Assembly (NCBI GenBank): GCA_029245825.1
Contig: JAQWON010000087.1
Coordinates: forward strand, 1 to 8,240
Direction: 5' to 3'
DNA from: Flavobacteriaceae bacterium
GTDB lineage: Bacteria > Bacteroidota > Bacteroidia > Flavobacteriales > Flavobacteriaceae
Length of the DNA: 8,240 nt
Every line of letters starts with the position of its first letter. Within the stretch, counting starts at the first letter, position 1. Below, in pieces: positions 1 to 6,866 of this stretch. The notes beneath the pieces were generated by a model that saw only the letters and a list, made by a program, of their open reading frames with translations, made no database searches and had not been told where the DNA came from. The position numbers were made by a program, and so were the translations under genes.

Positions 1-1216
1 AAATAATAATACTTAAGATATATACATAGTTATATAAATTACCAAAAGATTTTTTTGTTAGAAAACCAAGACATTTAACTCCATAGTAAGAGTATGTTAA
101 AAGTGTAGAAAGACCAAAAGAAAAAGCCATTATCATCAGGAGGATGTCTCCAAAACCAAAGAAAAGTCTTCTAAATGCTTCGAGCGTTAATGAAATTCCA
201 TTTAAATCATTTCCAATATAGGCTCCGCTTATTATTACTATTAAACCAGTAATTGTACAAACCAAAATAGTGTCTAATAAAGGACCAAGCATGGCTACAA
301 GCCCTTCATCAGTTCCTGTTTTAGTTTCAGATTGGCCATGATACATTGGAGCATTACCTACTCCACTTTCATTTGAAAATACTGCTCTTCTTACACCAAG
401 TAAAACTAGACCCCAGAAACCGCCAGCATAGATAGTTTTTAAATTAAAAGCTTCTTGAAAAATTAAAGCAAAAGTTGGAATAATTTTATCAAAGTTTAAA
501 ACTAAAATAGACAGTCCCATTAAAAAGTATAAAACAACCATTGATGGAACTAGATTTGAACTTACTCTTACAATAGATTTTAATCCTCCAAATATTACAA
601 CTGCACTAATAATGGACAAGAAAATTCCAAAAATAAATTTCCATATAAATGGACTGATAGATGGAGATAAAGTACTTGGATCAACCACATTTAAAAAAGT
701 TTCTGTAAGTTGATTAGCTGTAAAAGCAGGGAGCACACCAAATAATCCTGCTATAGAAAACCAAATAGCCATTGGTTTCCCCCACTTTTTTATTCCTATT
801 GACATATAGTACATGGGTCCTCCTATAGGATTTTGTTCGTTATCATAAGCTCTTAAAGAAACAGATAAAGAGCATGAATAAAATTTAATTGTTGAACCAA
901 TTATGGCAGTCAACCACATCCAAACAAGAACACCAGGGCCTCCCATATGTATTGCTATTGCAACACCTGATATATTGCCTAAGCCAACTGTTGCAGCTAA
1001 AACTGCTGATAGGGCTTGAAACCTAGAAATTCCAGCACTAGATTTTTCATTTGAAAATAAAAGTTTGAAAGCGCTCTTTATCCTAGAGATTGGATAAGCA
1101 CGAGAGTGTATTGTTAAATACAAACCTCCTCCAATAACCAAAAAAAGCATAATCCATTCTAAAGGAGCTATAATTATGTTTAAAAAAGATTCAATTGTTT
1201 CAAAAAGGGGACTCAT
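1..1216 (-). CDS. AGCS-family sodium:alanine/glycine symporter (3' end outside window)
   Basis: Inner-membrane secondary transporter that imports small neutral amino acids (alanine, glycine) with Na+. The reading frame is open from an ATG at 1216 to the window edge, giving 405 residues; family members are usually 440-550, so a C-terminal part is missing. The family signature GGPGVLVWMWLTAIIG lies at residues 92-107 and fits the sodium:alanine symporter pattern. Other family landmarks are GLGNISGVA (78-86), GGPMYY (132-137), and SNESGVGNAP (281-290), the counterpart of the usual NEAGxGSAP loop, followed by EGLVAMLGPLLDT (304-316). About ten hydrophobic segments can be read. The start fits the family N-terminus, with one membrane segment at about residues 9-35. 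It is divergent from the Tat-leader aminotransferase with a 42-bp gap. Family is certain from motifs; the exact substrate is inferred. Confidence 0.93.
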   Translation of the reverse strand, partial: MSPLFETIESFLNIIIAPLEWIMLFLVIGGGLYLTIHSRAYPISRIKSAFKLLFSNEKSSAGISRFQALSAVLAATVGLGNISGVAIAIHMGGPGVLVWMWLTAIIGSTIKFYSCSLSVSLRAYDNEQNPIGGPMYYMSIGIKKWGKPMAIWFSIAGLFGVLPAFTANQLTETFLNVVDPSTLSPSISPFIWKFIFGIFLSIISAVVIFGGLKSIVRVSSNLVPSMVVLYFLMGLSILVLNFDKIIPTFALIFQEAFNLKTIYAGGFWGLVLLGVRRAVFSNESGVGNAPMYHGQSETKTGTDEGLVAMLGPLLDTILVCTITGLIVIISGAYIGNDLNGISLTLEAFRRLFFGFGDILLMIMAFSFGLSTLLTYSYYGVKCLGFLTKKSFGNLYNYVYILSIII

Positions 1217-1258
1217 TTTTAATTTCTAATGATTAAATTTAATAGATAAAATAGAGAA
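1217..1258. promoter_or_regulatory. Short divergent intergenic region with AT palindrome
   Basis: This 42-bp gap must carry the 5' signals of both the AGCS symporter (leftward) and the aminotransferase (rightward), unless their promoters lie inside the neighbouring gene. It contains a perfect 12-bp palindrome, ATTAAATTTAAT, at 1232-1243. Its core TAAATTTA (1234-1241) is one base off the Bacteroidetes -7 consensus TAnnTTTG on both strands. No -33 element and no strong ribosome binding site is visible. In DNA this AT-rich such a palindrome can arise by chance, so the regulatory role is only suggested. Confidence 0.25.
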
Positions 1259-2371
1259 ATGAAACAAAATAGGAGAGAATGGTTAAAGTCTTCTCTTGGC
1301 ATTGGAGGTTTAATTTTAGCACCTTCAACTTTTTTAAGTGCTAATGAGGAAAAACAGTTTAATCAACGCGAATATATCTCGCCTATAAAGTTAAGTTCAA
1401 ATGAAAATCCATATGGCCCATCGCAAAGGGTTCTTGAGAGAGTTACAAAATCTTTTAATCACGGATGTAGATATCCTTATTCTTATGCTGATGATTTAGC
1501 CATTATTCTTGCTAGAAAACATTCTGTTGATCCTGAAAGTATTATTATTACTGGTGGTTCAACAGAAGGATTAAGAATTACAGGCATTACTTTTTCTAGA
1601 GGAGGTGGAGAAATAATTGCTGCGAAGCCAACTTTCCTTGCCCTTATGGATTATGCGCAAAAGTGGGGAGCTACTGTCAATTGGGTACCTGTAACAAGTG
1701 ATATGGGATATGATCTTGACGAGATTGAAAAGAGAATTTCTAAAAAAACTAAGTTAGTTTTTCTATGTAATCCAAATAATCCAACAGGAACTTTGGTACC
1801 TAAAGAAAAACTGAATGATTTTTGTAGTACTGTAAGTAATGATACAGTTTTGTTTAGTGATGAGGCTTACTATGAATTTATTGAGGAACAAGATTATCCT
1901 TCAATGATAAATTTAGTTAGACAAGGTCTTAATGTTGTTGTTTCCAAAACCTTTTCAAAAGTTTATGGAATGGCAGGACTTAGAATAGGATATCTAATAG
2001 CTAAACCTGAACTAGCAAAAAAAATCAGAGAAAATGTTGTTGCAATGAGTAATGTGCTTGCTATAGAAGGAGCTAAAGAGGCTCTTGTTGATAAAGAATT
2101 TTTTAAATTTTCTTTAAGTAAAACAAATGAAGCAAAAGAGACTATTTATAAAACTCTTGATCATCTTGGATTAAGGTATGTTAGATCTCATACAAATTTT
2201 GTATTCTTTAAATCGGGAATGGATATAAGAAAACTTGGACCAAAGATGTTAGAAAAAGGGGTGAGAATTGGGCGTCCTTTTCCGCCATTTTATAATTGGT
2301 GCAGAATAAGTACTGGAACATCGCAGGAAGTTAACCGATTTATTTCTTCAATTCTAGAAGTTTATAGTTAG
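1259..2371 (+). CDS. Tat-exported HisC-like PLP aminotransferase
   Basis: Fold-type I PLP aminotransferase (class I/II), closest in motif pattern to histidinol-phosphate aminotransferase HisC; 370 aa. Visible landmarks: SSNENPYGPS (46-55), the substrate-side N-terminal motif; GGSTEG (99-104), PLP-phosphate loop; NPNNPTGT (171-178), with N174 for the PLP O3'; D201 in SDEAYY (200-205) for the pyridine nitrogen; SKVYGMAGLRIGY (233-245), with K234 as Schiff-base lysine and R242; and R349 in RISTGT for the substrate carboxylate. All catalytic residues are present. Residues 1-28 form a twin-arginine leader: NRREWLK (4-10), a hydrophobic stretch (about 13-26), then LSA as possible cleavage site. The start is fixed: TAA lies in frame at 1247-1249, and no ATG, GTG or TTG occurs in frame between codon 1 and the first conserved motif. 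The enzyme is therefore probably folded with PLP and exported to the periplasm. A housekeeping role in histidine synthesis is unlikely; the substrate is unknown. Confidence 0.9.
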   Translation: MKQNRREWLKSSLGIGGLILAPSTFLSANEEKQFNQREYISPIKLSSNENPYGPSQRVLERVTKSFNHGCRYPYSYADDLAIILARKHSVDPESIIITGGSTEGLRITGITFSRGGGEIIAAKPTFLALMDYAQKWGATVNWVPVTSDMGYDLDEIEKRISKKTKLVFLCNPNNPTGTLVPKEKLNDFCSTVSNDTVLFSDEAYYEFIEEQDYPSMINLVRQGLNVVVSKTFSKVYGMAGLRIGYLIAKPELAKKIRENVVAMSNVLAIEGAKEALVDKEFFKFSLSKTNEAKETIYKTLDHLGLRYVRSHTNFVFFKSGMDIRKLGPKMLEKGVRIGRPFPPFYNWCRISTGTSQEVNRFISSILEVYS

Positions 2372-2399
2372 CTGAAAATAAGTTGATTGAGAATTCATT

Positions 2400-2419
2400 A
2401 GATAAATCTTGATTTATCT
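2400..2419. terminator. Possible bidirectional terminator hairpin
   Basis: A perfect inverted repeat, A-GATAAAT at 2400-2407 and ATTTATC-T at 2412-2419, encloses a 4-base loop CTTG and is followed by TTT on the + strand. It sits in the 59-bp gap between two convergent genes, where a shared terminator is expected. The stem is almost all A-T and the T tract is short, so intrinsic termination would be weak. Confidence 0.4.
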
Positions 2420-2430
2420 TTTAGAGACAA

Positions 2431-3096
2431 TTATTCTTTGACAAGAAGATAAGTTGCTCGAACTCCAGTTGCTAAGTTCCACTGATTTGCAGAAACTAAA
2501 TCTCCATTTTCATTATAAACCCTAACCTCTGCAGTATTAGGACCTGAACTTCCTTGATTTAAAGCAATAAAATCAATTTTATTAAATCCAGAAACTAAAT
2601 TTAAAGTTAACCCAACAAAATTTTGAAAAAGAGTTACATCTGGAAAAAGCACAACGTCATTATGAGTAATTTTAACTCTATCCCCATCAGGCATTTCGTG
2701 ATCTCTAAATATTATCCTAACACTAGAATCATTAAGTCTAAAATCGCCAAGGTATTGATCTGTTTTAAAGTTTCTGGGATTTTTATCTTTTTCCTTCTTG
2801 TTGAGTTTTTTAACATAATAATCTCCAGAGTTTAAAAATTTTTCCTGCGATTCTAGATTTAGCGGGGGGTTATTTAAATTACTTTTAGGATCAGTTATAT
2901 CCAATGGTTTAATTAGAAAATTTCCTTGTAGAAATTTATTTTCATTTTCTGTATTTAAAAGATTTTTTTTATTCTGACTTGGTAAGATGGGAAATTTTCT
3001 TTTTTCCTCTTTTGAGCTTTCTTGACTCATTAGATTAGAAGAAAAAAGTATAAAACAAAACACAAATGCTTTTATGTTAGTCTTGTAGTTTAACAT
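2431..3096 (-). CDS. Secreted protein of unknown function with conserved C-terminal beta-type domain
   Basis: A 221-residue protein I cannot assign to a named family. Residues 1-25 are a Sec signal peptide: basic N-terminus (K5, K9), hydrophobic core about 10-20, possible cleavage after SQ at 24-25. There is no lipobox cysteine in the right place. Residues 26-112 are charged, rich in K, N, E and P, and probably an extended linker. Residues 113-221 look like one beta-rich domain. It starts YLGDFRLNDSSVRI, then has DHEMPDGDRVKITHNDVV (132-149), where the acidic/Gly cluster could be a metal-binding or turn motif. It ends GFNKIDFIALNQGSSGPNTA (170-189) and NQWNLATGVRATYLLVKE (204-221). From memory, very similar C-terminal halves occur in hypothetical secreted proteins of marine flavobacteria; I could not search to confirm. 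It is monocistronic in this window, convergent with the aminotransferase and divergent from the SSS symporter. Location outside the cytoplasm is well supported; function is unknown. Confidence 0.85.
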   Translation of the reverse strand: MLNYKTNIKAFVFCFILFSSNLMSQESSKEEKRKFPILPSQNKKNLLNTENENKFLQGNFLIKPLDITDPKSNLNNPPLNLESQEKFLNSGDYYVKKLNKKEKDKNPRNFKTDQYLGDFRLNDSSVRIIFRDHEMPDGDRVKITHNDVVLFPDVTLFQNFVGLTLNLVSGFNKIDFIALNQGSSGPNTAEVRVYNENGDLVSANQWNLATGVRATYLLVKE

Positions 3097-3114
3097 CGAT
3101 TACTATTTTGATTA

Positions 3115-3122
3115 CAAACCTA
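3115..3122 (-). promoter_or_regulatory. Candidate Bacteroidetes -7 box (TAGGTTTG) for the secreted protein
   Basis: On the minus strand TAGGTTTG matches the Bacteroidetes -7 consensus TAnnTTTG exactly. It lies 18 bases before the ATG at 3096, which would leave a 5' leader of roughly 10-15 bases. No convincing TTTG -33 element is visible about 20 bases upstream. In AT-rich DNA this octamer is expected by chance about once per kilobase per strand, so support is modest. No matching box was found on the + strand of the same 117-bp gap for the SSS symporter. Confidence 0.35.
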
Positions 3123-3213
3123 GTTTGAAATCATTAAATCACCTTACTATTTAGCATATTTTTTAGAAAGTAAAAAATTAATAATGTACATTAGAAGCAA
3201 ATAATTATTTAAT

Positions 3214-5004
3214 ATGAAATTATCTCCTCTTGATTGGTATATCCTTGCAGGGTTTTTTATAACATTATTATTAATTGGTTTTTGGGCATCAAAAAAAGCG
3301 GGCAAAAGTGTTAATGAGTTTTTTCTTTCCGGGAGAAATATGCCCTGGTGGTTGCTTGGAATTTCAATGGTAGCAACTACATTTTCTGCAGATACACCAA
3401 ATCTTGTAACAGACATTGTTAGAACAAATGGGGTCTCTGGCAATTGGGTTTGGTGGGCCTTTTTATTAACAGGGATGCTTACGGTTTTTGTTTATGCAAA
3501 ACTTTGGAGAAGATCAGAAGTTTTAACTGACTTAGAGTTTTATGAATTAAGATATGGAGGGAAAGGGGCTGCATTTTTAAGAGGATTTAGAGCTGTTTAT
3601 TTAGGAGTTTTTTTCAATATTATGATAATGGCGACTGTATGCCTTGCAGCTATAAAAATTGGAGGGGTAATGCTAGGATTAGATCCTGAGGAAACATTAT
3701 TAATAGCTTGTTCAGTTGCTGTAATGTACAGCTCTATAGGAGGTTTGAAAAGTGTAATAATGACTGATTTTTTTCAATTTACACTTGCGATGCTTGCTAC
3801 ATTTTGGGCTGCGGCAGTAATTGTGAACCTTCCGCAAGTAGGGGGGTTAGATAATCTTATTAATCATCCAGATATTATTCCAAAACTTGATTTAATACCT
3901 GATATTTCTAATACAGAATTATTTTTAACTATTTTTTTACTTCCTCTTGCTCTTCAATGGTGGAGTGTTTGGTATCCAGGGGCCGAACCTGGAGGAGGAG
4001 GCTATGTTGCACAAAGAATGCTATCCGCTAAAAATGAAAATCACGCAGTTTGGGCTACTTTGCTTTTTAATTTTATGCACTATGCTATTCGCCCATGGCC
4101 ATGGATTTTAGTTGCCCTGGCATCATTAATTGTTTTTCCAAATTTAGATGATCTTCAATTAGCATTTCCTAATATTGATGCAAGTGTGATAGGACATGAT
4201 TTAGCATATCCAGCCATGATGACTCTTCTTCCCTCTGGTCTTTTGGGACTTTTGTTGGCTTCTTTAGCAGCAGCTTTTATGTCGACTATAGCTTCACATT
4301 TAAATTGGGGATCTTCCTATGTTGTCAATGATTTTTATAAAAGATTTTTAAAACCTGACGCAACTGATCGTCAGATGGTTGGCTTGGGGAGACTAACTAC
4401 AGTTATATTGATGATTTTTTCAGCCAGCCTTGCCCTTTTATTAAGCAATGCATTACAGGCATTTAATATTTTATTGCAGATTGGAGCAGGAACTGGACTG
4501 ATTTTTATCTTACGTTGGTTTTGGTATAGAATCAACGTTTATAGTGAAATCACTGCAATGATAGTATCTTTTGTTGTTGCACTTTACCTGCAAATTATTC
4601 ATCCTAGATTAGGGTTTGAGGTTATTTCTTCTGAGTTGCAATTAATAATAGGAGTTAGTATCACTACACTAATTTGGGTTACTGTTACATTGCTTACTCC
4701 AACTGAGGATGAAAAAACTTTGCAGGAATTTTATAGAAAAATACAACCTGGTGGACCAGGGTGGAAAAAGGTTGTTGAACAGGCTAAAATAGATGGAATT
4801 AATATTGAAGGAGAGAAAGGTGTTTGGGATGTCCCGACAGGGATTCTTTGTATGATTATAGGCTCTATTGCAATCTATAGTATTTTGTTTTCTGCAGGAT
4901 ATTTTCTTTATAAAGATTTTAAAATGGCATTTACTCTTTTGGGAATCTCAATTGTTGCATTGTATTTTCTAAATAAGACTTGGAGAAAACTTAAAATGGA
5001 ATAG
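3214..5004 (+). CDS. Na+:solute symporter, SSS family
   Basis: Inner-membrane sodium:solute symporter with the LeuT fold, 596 aa and about 13 hydrophobic segments from residue 8 to the C-terminus. The family signature YSSIGGLKS is at 172-180, followed by the typical TDFFQF (184-189). FFLSGRNMPWW (36-46) and the unwound first-helix region SMVATTFSADTPNLV (51-65) are also typical. The MSTIASHLNWGSSY stretch (356-369) aligns with the eighth-helix Na2 site of SSS proteins, with S357/T358 in the expected positions. The loop WYPGAEPGGGGYVAQRML (253-270) is characteristic of a long SSS subgroup I recall as common in Bacteroidetes. After the core, residues 497-540 form a hydrophilic loop and two more membrane helices follow (about 541-586). 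Substrate cannot be read from the sequence: sugars, amino acids or organic acids are all possible. The ATG has no Shine-Dalgarno sequence. It is divergent from the secreted protein and convergent with the low-GC cluster. Confidence 0.93.
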   Translation: MKLSPLDWYILAGFFITLLLIGFWASKKAGKSVNEFFLSGRNMPWWLLGISMVATTFSADTPNLVTDIVRTNGVSGNWVWWAFLLTGMLTVFVYAKLWRRSEVLTDLEFYELRYGGKGAAFLRGFRAVYLGVFFNIMIMATVCLAAIKIGGVMLGLDPEETLLIACSVAVMYSSIGGLKSVIMTDFFQFTLAMLATFWAAAVIVNLPQVGGLDNLINHPDIIPKLDLIPDISNTELFLTIFLLPLALQWWSVWYPGAEPGGGGYVAQRMLSAKNENHAVWATLLFNFMHYAIRPWPWILVALASLIVFPNLDDLQLAFPNIDASVIGHDLAYPAMMTLLPSGLLGLLLASLAAAFMSTIASHLNWGSSYVVNDFYKRFLKPDATDRQMVGLGRLTTVILMIFSASLALLLSNALQAFNILLQIGAGTGLIFILRWFWYRINVYSEITAMIVSFVVALYLQIIHPRLGFEVISSELQLIIGVSITTLIWVTVTLLTPTEDEKTLQEFYRKIQPGGPGWKKVVEQAKIDGINIEGEKGVWDVPTGILCMIIGSIAIYSILFSAGYFLYKDFKMAFTLLGISIVALYFLNKTWRKLKME

Positions 5005-5053
5005 CCGCTGCATAGATAAATGTAGAAAAATTCGGATCACATAATATACTTGC

Positions 5054-5794
5054 CTATACAGGTGTGCTGAGATAATCATAACCAGGATGATGTCTTTTTG
5101 CCCATTTAGGATAAATAGTAATCTGTACCATATCTCGGCTTTTTTTAGGGATTGAGGCCCTATGCATACAAATTGAGGTACTTATAATTAGGTAATCGCC
5201 TTTTTTTCCCGTTAATACTTGCTCTTCCTTATACTTTTTTACTTTTCTTAAATTTTCAAAAGACCATCTATGTCTCAGACGATCCCAGTTTTTAATAGTA
5301 GCTTTTCTATCTAAAAAATGAAAAGGTCCATCATCAATATTTGTATCTCTTAAAAGCACGAATATCTTTAATAGTTTTGGGCCATGGGCAGAATCATGAT
5401 GCCAAACATTTGAATATATATCATGACTTTCTAGATAGTCTGGGATATTATAATTTCTAAAAAATTGGGCTTTGTCAGTAATAAAATTTTTCCCCAAAAA
5501 CCTTTCGATTAAATTTTTATTATCCTTTATTATCTTAATAAGATATTCTGGAGTGTGATTTTCATCGTATGACTTTGAGAGTAGATGTTTAGTAGGGCTT
5601 GAATCTCCTCTAAAAGCAGATTTTTTTTCATCAAATTTAGCATTCCCCATTTCAACATGTCCTTTAATTATTTCAAAATTTTTTTTAAGCGAAAATGAGT
5701 AAAAAAAATCAATTAAGTTAGCCCTTAAAGAAGATTGATTCTTGAAAATTTGTTTTGATAATTCTAATTTCACAGTATTTATAAATTCCCTCAT
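5054..5794 (-). CDS. Phytanoyl-CoA dioxygenase-like Fe(II)/2-oxoglutarate oxygenase
   Basis: A 246-residue cytoplasmic enzyme of the PhyH-like non-haem iron oxygenases, which hydroxylate or otherwise oxidise a substrate carbon using O2 and 2-oxoglutarate. The iron triad is visible: H132-x-D134 in NVWHHDSAHG (129-138) and the distal H211 in CMHRAS (209-214). R220, nine residues after the distal histidine, is placed to hold 2-oxoglutarate. LLKIFVLLRDTNIDDGPFHFL (141-161) is the typical strand with the DGP(F/L) turn after the HxD motif. Length is normal for PhyH-type proteins. It is last in the leftward cluster, starting 11 bp after the stop of the TylF-like gene, so the two are almost surely co-transcribed. 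Similar enzymes act on lipids, antibiotics, osmolytes and sugars; in this setting a glycan or secondary-metabolite intermediate is plausible, but unproven. A run of eight A residues on the coding strand encodes part of the N-terminus. Confidence 0.85.
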   Translation of the reverse strand: MREFINTVKLELSKQIFKNQSSLRANLIDFFYSFSLKKNFEIIKGHVEMGNAKFDEKKSAFRGDSSPTKHLLSKSYDENHTPEYLIKIIKDNKNLIERFLGKNFITDKAQFFRNYNIPDYLESHDIYSNVWHHDSAHGPKLLKIFVLLRDTNIDDGPFHFLDRKATIKNWDRLRHRWSFENLRKVKKYKEEQVLTGKKGDYLIISTSICMHRASIPKKSRDMVQITIYPKWAKRHHPGYDYLSTPV

Positions 5795-5805
5795 TTTTCC
5801 ATGTT

Positions 5806-6810
5806 TTATTTCTTAAGAATAAATATCCCAAGTTTAGCTGGTTTATAAACAAATATTTCTTCTTTTTTATCTTCAAAAAATAAATCTACAATTACTGTCA
5901 AAGGATAACAATTAGGGAAAGAGCCATAATCACAGACGGCTAATATTCCACCTCTATTTAATTTTGGCCAAAGATAATTTAAAAGTAACAATCCTGACTC
6001 ATAAGTGTCACTTGCTATATAAGCAAAAGAGAGATTATTTTTAATTTTTTTATACGTTATATTTATATCGCCAGCAATAACATTTACGTTTTTCATATCC
6101 TTAAAAGCATTTTTTACTTCACTGAAAGAATTGTTTGCAAATGAATTAATCCAATGGAAATCAAGTCCATATTTAGACTTTGGAATGCCTTTAAATGTAT
6201 CAAATAAATAAACATTTTTACCTGGTGAAAAACAATCTACAGCTTCGGAAATAATCGCCCCTGATCCTCCATGCAAAGAACCAAACTCAACAACATCTCC
6301 TTCAACAGAGGAAGTCTGATCTATAAACTGGATAAGATCGAATAGTTGTTCATCACTAATCATTGATTTTGCTCTTTGTTTTGCTTTTTGAGCAATCAAA
6401 TTATATGGATTTTCATAATTGAACGGAAAATTAGGAACTTGATTGTCGAAGACATAATTTAATTTTTGTAAATCATTTTCAATAATAAATCTTACCGAAT
6501 CTTTAATTTCATTTATATCCTCTAAGCAAACGATTACTTGATATTTTGATGAATTTTTAATTTCTAATATTGAAAGTAATTGTTTGCCTCCACAATCATA
6601 TGCAATAAATTTTTCTCTCCAATCACATAAAATTAAATCTTTATTATTTTCCTTCATTATTCTATAAATCCACTTCATATTATCAGAGAATCCAAAAAGA
6701 ATTATTTTTTGGAATTTCTCAAAATCCATTTTCTCAATTAACCGTCTTACAACTTTCGAAATATATTTTTCTTTAACAATTGGCGTCCACTCACTTTTCA
6801 AATTACCCAT
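5806..6810 (-). CDS. TylF/MycF-like O-methyltransferase with N-terminal Rossmann-like domain
   Basis: A 334-residue two-domain protein. The C-terminal domain (about 145-334) is a SAM-dependent methyltransferase of the TylF/MycF type, enzymes that methylate sugar hydroxyls, for example on macrolides. Seen: motif I VVEFGSLHGGSG (173-184) for SAM; YLFDTFKGIP (201-210), the acidic motif of the family; ASDTYESG (266-273), which corresponds to the DxDLYxST stretch with D268 as a likely metal ligand; and GGILAVCDYGSF (287-298), with D294 matching the DDYG metal/catalytic site. The first D of the usual DD pair is C293 here. The N-terminal domain (about 34-121) begins KIILFGFSDNMKWIYRIMK, a beta-loop-alpha nucleotide-binding-like start. 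It resembles the small Rossmann domain (GxG...DDNP...GG..v) seen in some sugar-pathway proteins. The coupling suggests sugar chemistry, but this is inference. The ATG at 6810 has no clear ribosome binding site. It lies 56 bp after the flavoprotein gene. Confidence 0.82.
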   Translation of the reverse strand: MGNLKSEWTPIVKEKYISKVVRRLIEKMDFEKFQKIILFGFSDNMKWIYRIMKENNKDLILCDWREKFIAYDCGGKQLLSILEIKNSSKYQVIVCLEDINEIKDSVRFIIENDLQKLNYVFDNQVPNFPFNYENPYNLIAQKAKQRAKSMISDEQLFDLIQFIDQTSSVEGDVVEFGSLHGGSGAIISEAVDCFSPGKNVYLFDTFKGIPKSKYGLDFHWINSFANNSFSEVKNAFKDMKNVNVIAGDINITYKKIKNNLSFAYIASDTYESGLLLLNYLWPKLNRGGILAVCDYGSFPNCYPLTVIVDLFFEDKKEEIFVYKPAKLGIFILKK

Positions 6811-6835
6811 TTATTTGATTTTGAATTAATGAAAC

Positions 6836-6843
6836 CAAAAATA
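6836..6843 (-). promoter_or_regulatory. Candidate Bacteroidetes -7 box (TATTTTTG) before the methyltransferase
   Basis: Minus-strand TATTTTTG matches TAnnTTTG exactly, 25 bases before the ATG of the TylF-like gene and inside the 56-bp gap after the flavoprotein gene. It could give the last two genes their own promoter. No -33 TTTG is evident at the right distance, and the region is extremely AT-rich, so a chance match is quite possible. Confidence 0.25.
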
Positions 6844-6866
6844 ATAAATTTTTTAGGAATCTAGTT

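Noticed and set aside
2623..2835. 70-codon + strand open frame
   Set aside because: Antisense to the secreted-protein gene, lysine/isoleucine-rich noise, no recognisable motif.
3147..3443. 98-codon minus-strand open frame at the start of the SSS symporter
   Set aside because: Overlaps the strongly supported symporter gene on the opposite strand; its sequence has no family signal.
5008..5025. Possible hairpin CTGCAT/ATGTAG after the SSS symporter
   Set aside because: Six pairs including one G-U wobble, and no T tract on the + strand; not good enough to call a terminator.
5700..5709. Homopolymer A/T runs of eight (also near 2962-2969) as phase-variation sites
   Set aside because: Runs of this length are frequent in the window's base composition, frames are intact, and no alternative frame makes sense.
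5791..5802. Three-codon ORF (ATG GAA AAA TGA) whose stop overlaps the start of the dioxygenase gene, minus strand
   Set aside because: Could in principle be translational coupling, but such mini-frames are common by chance in this composition and nothing else supports it.
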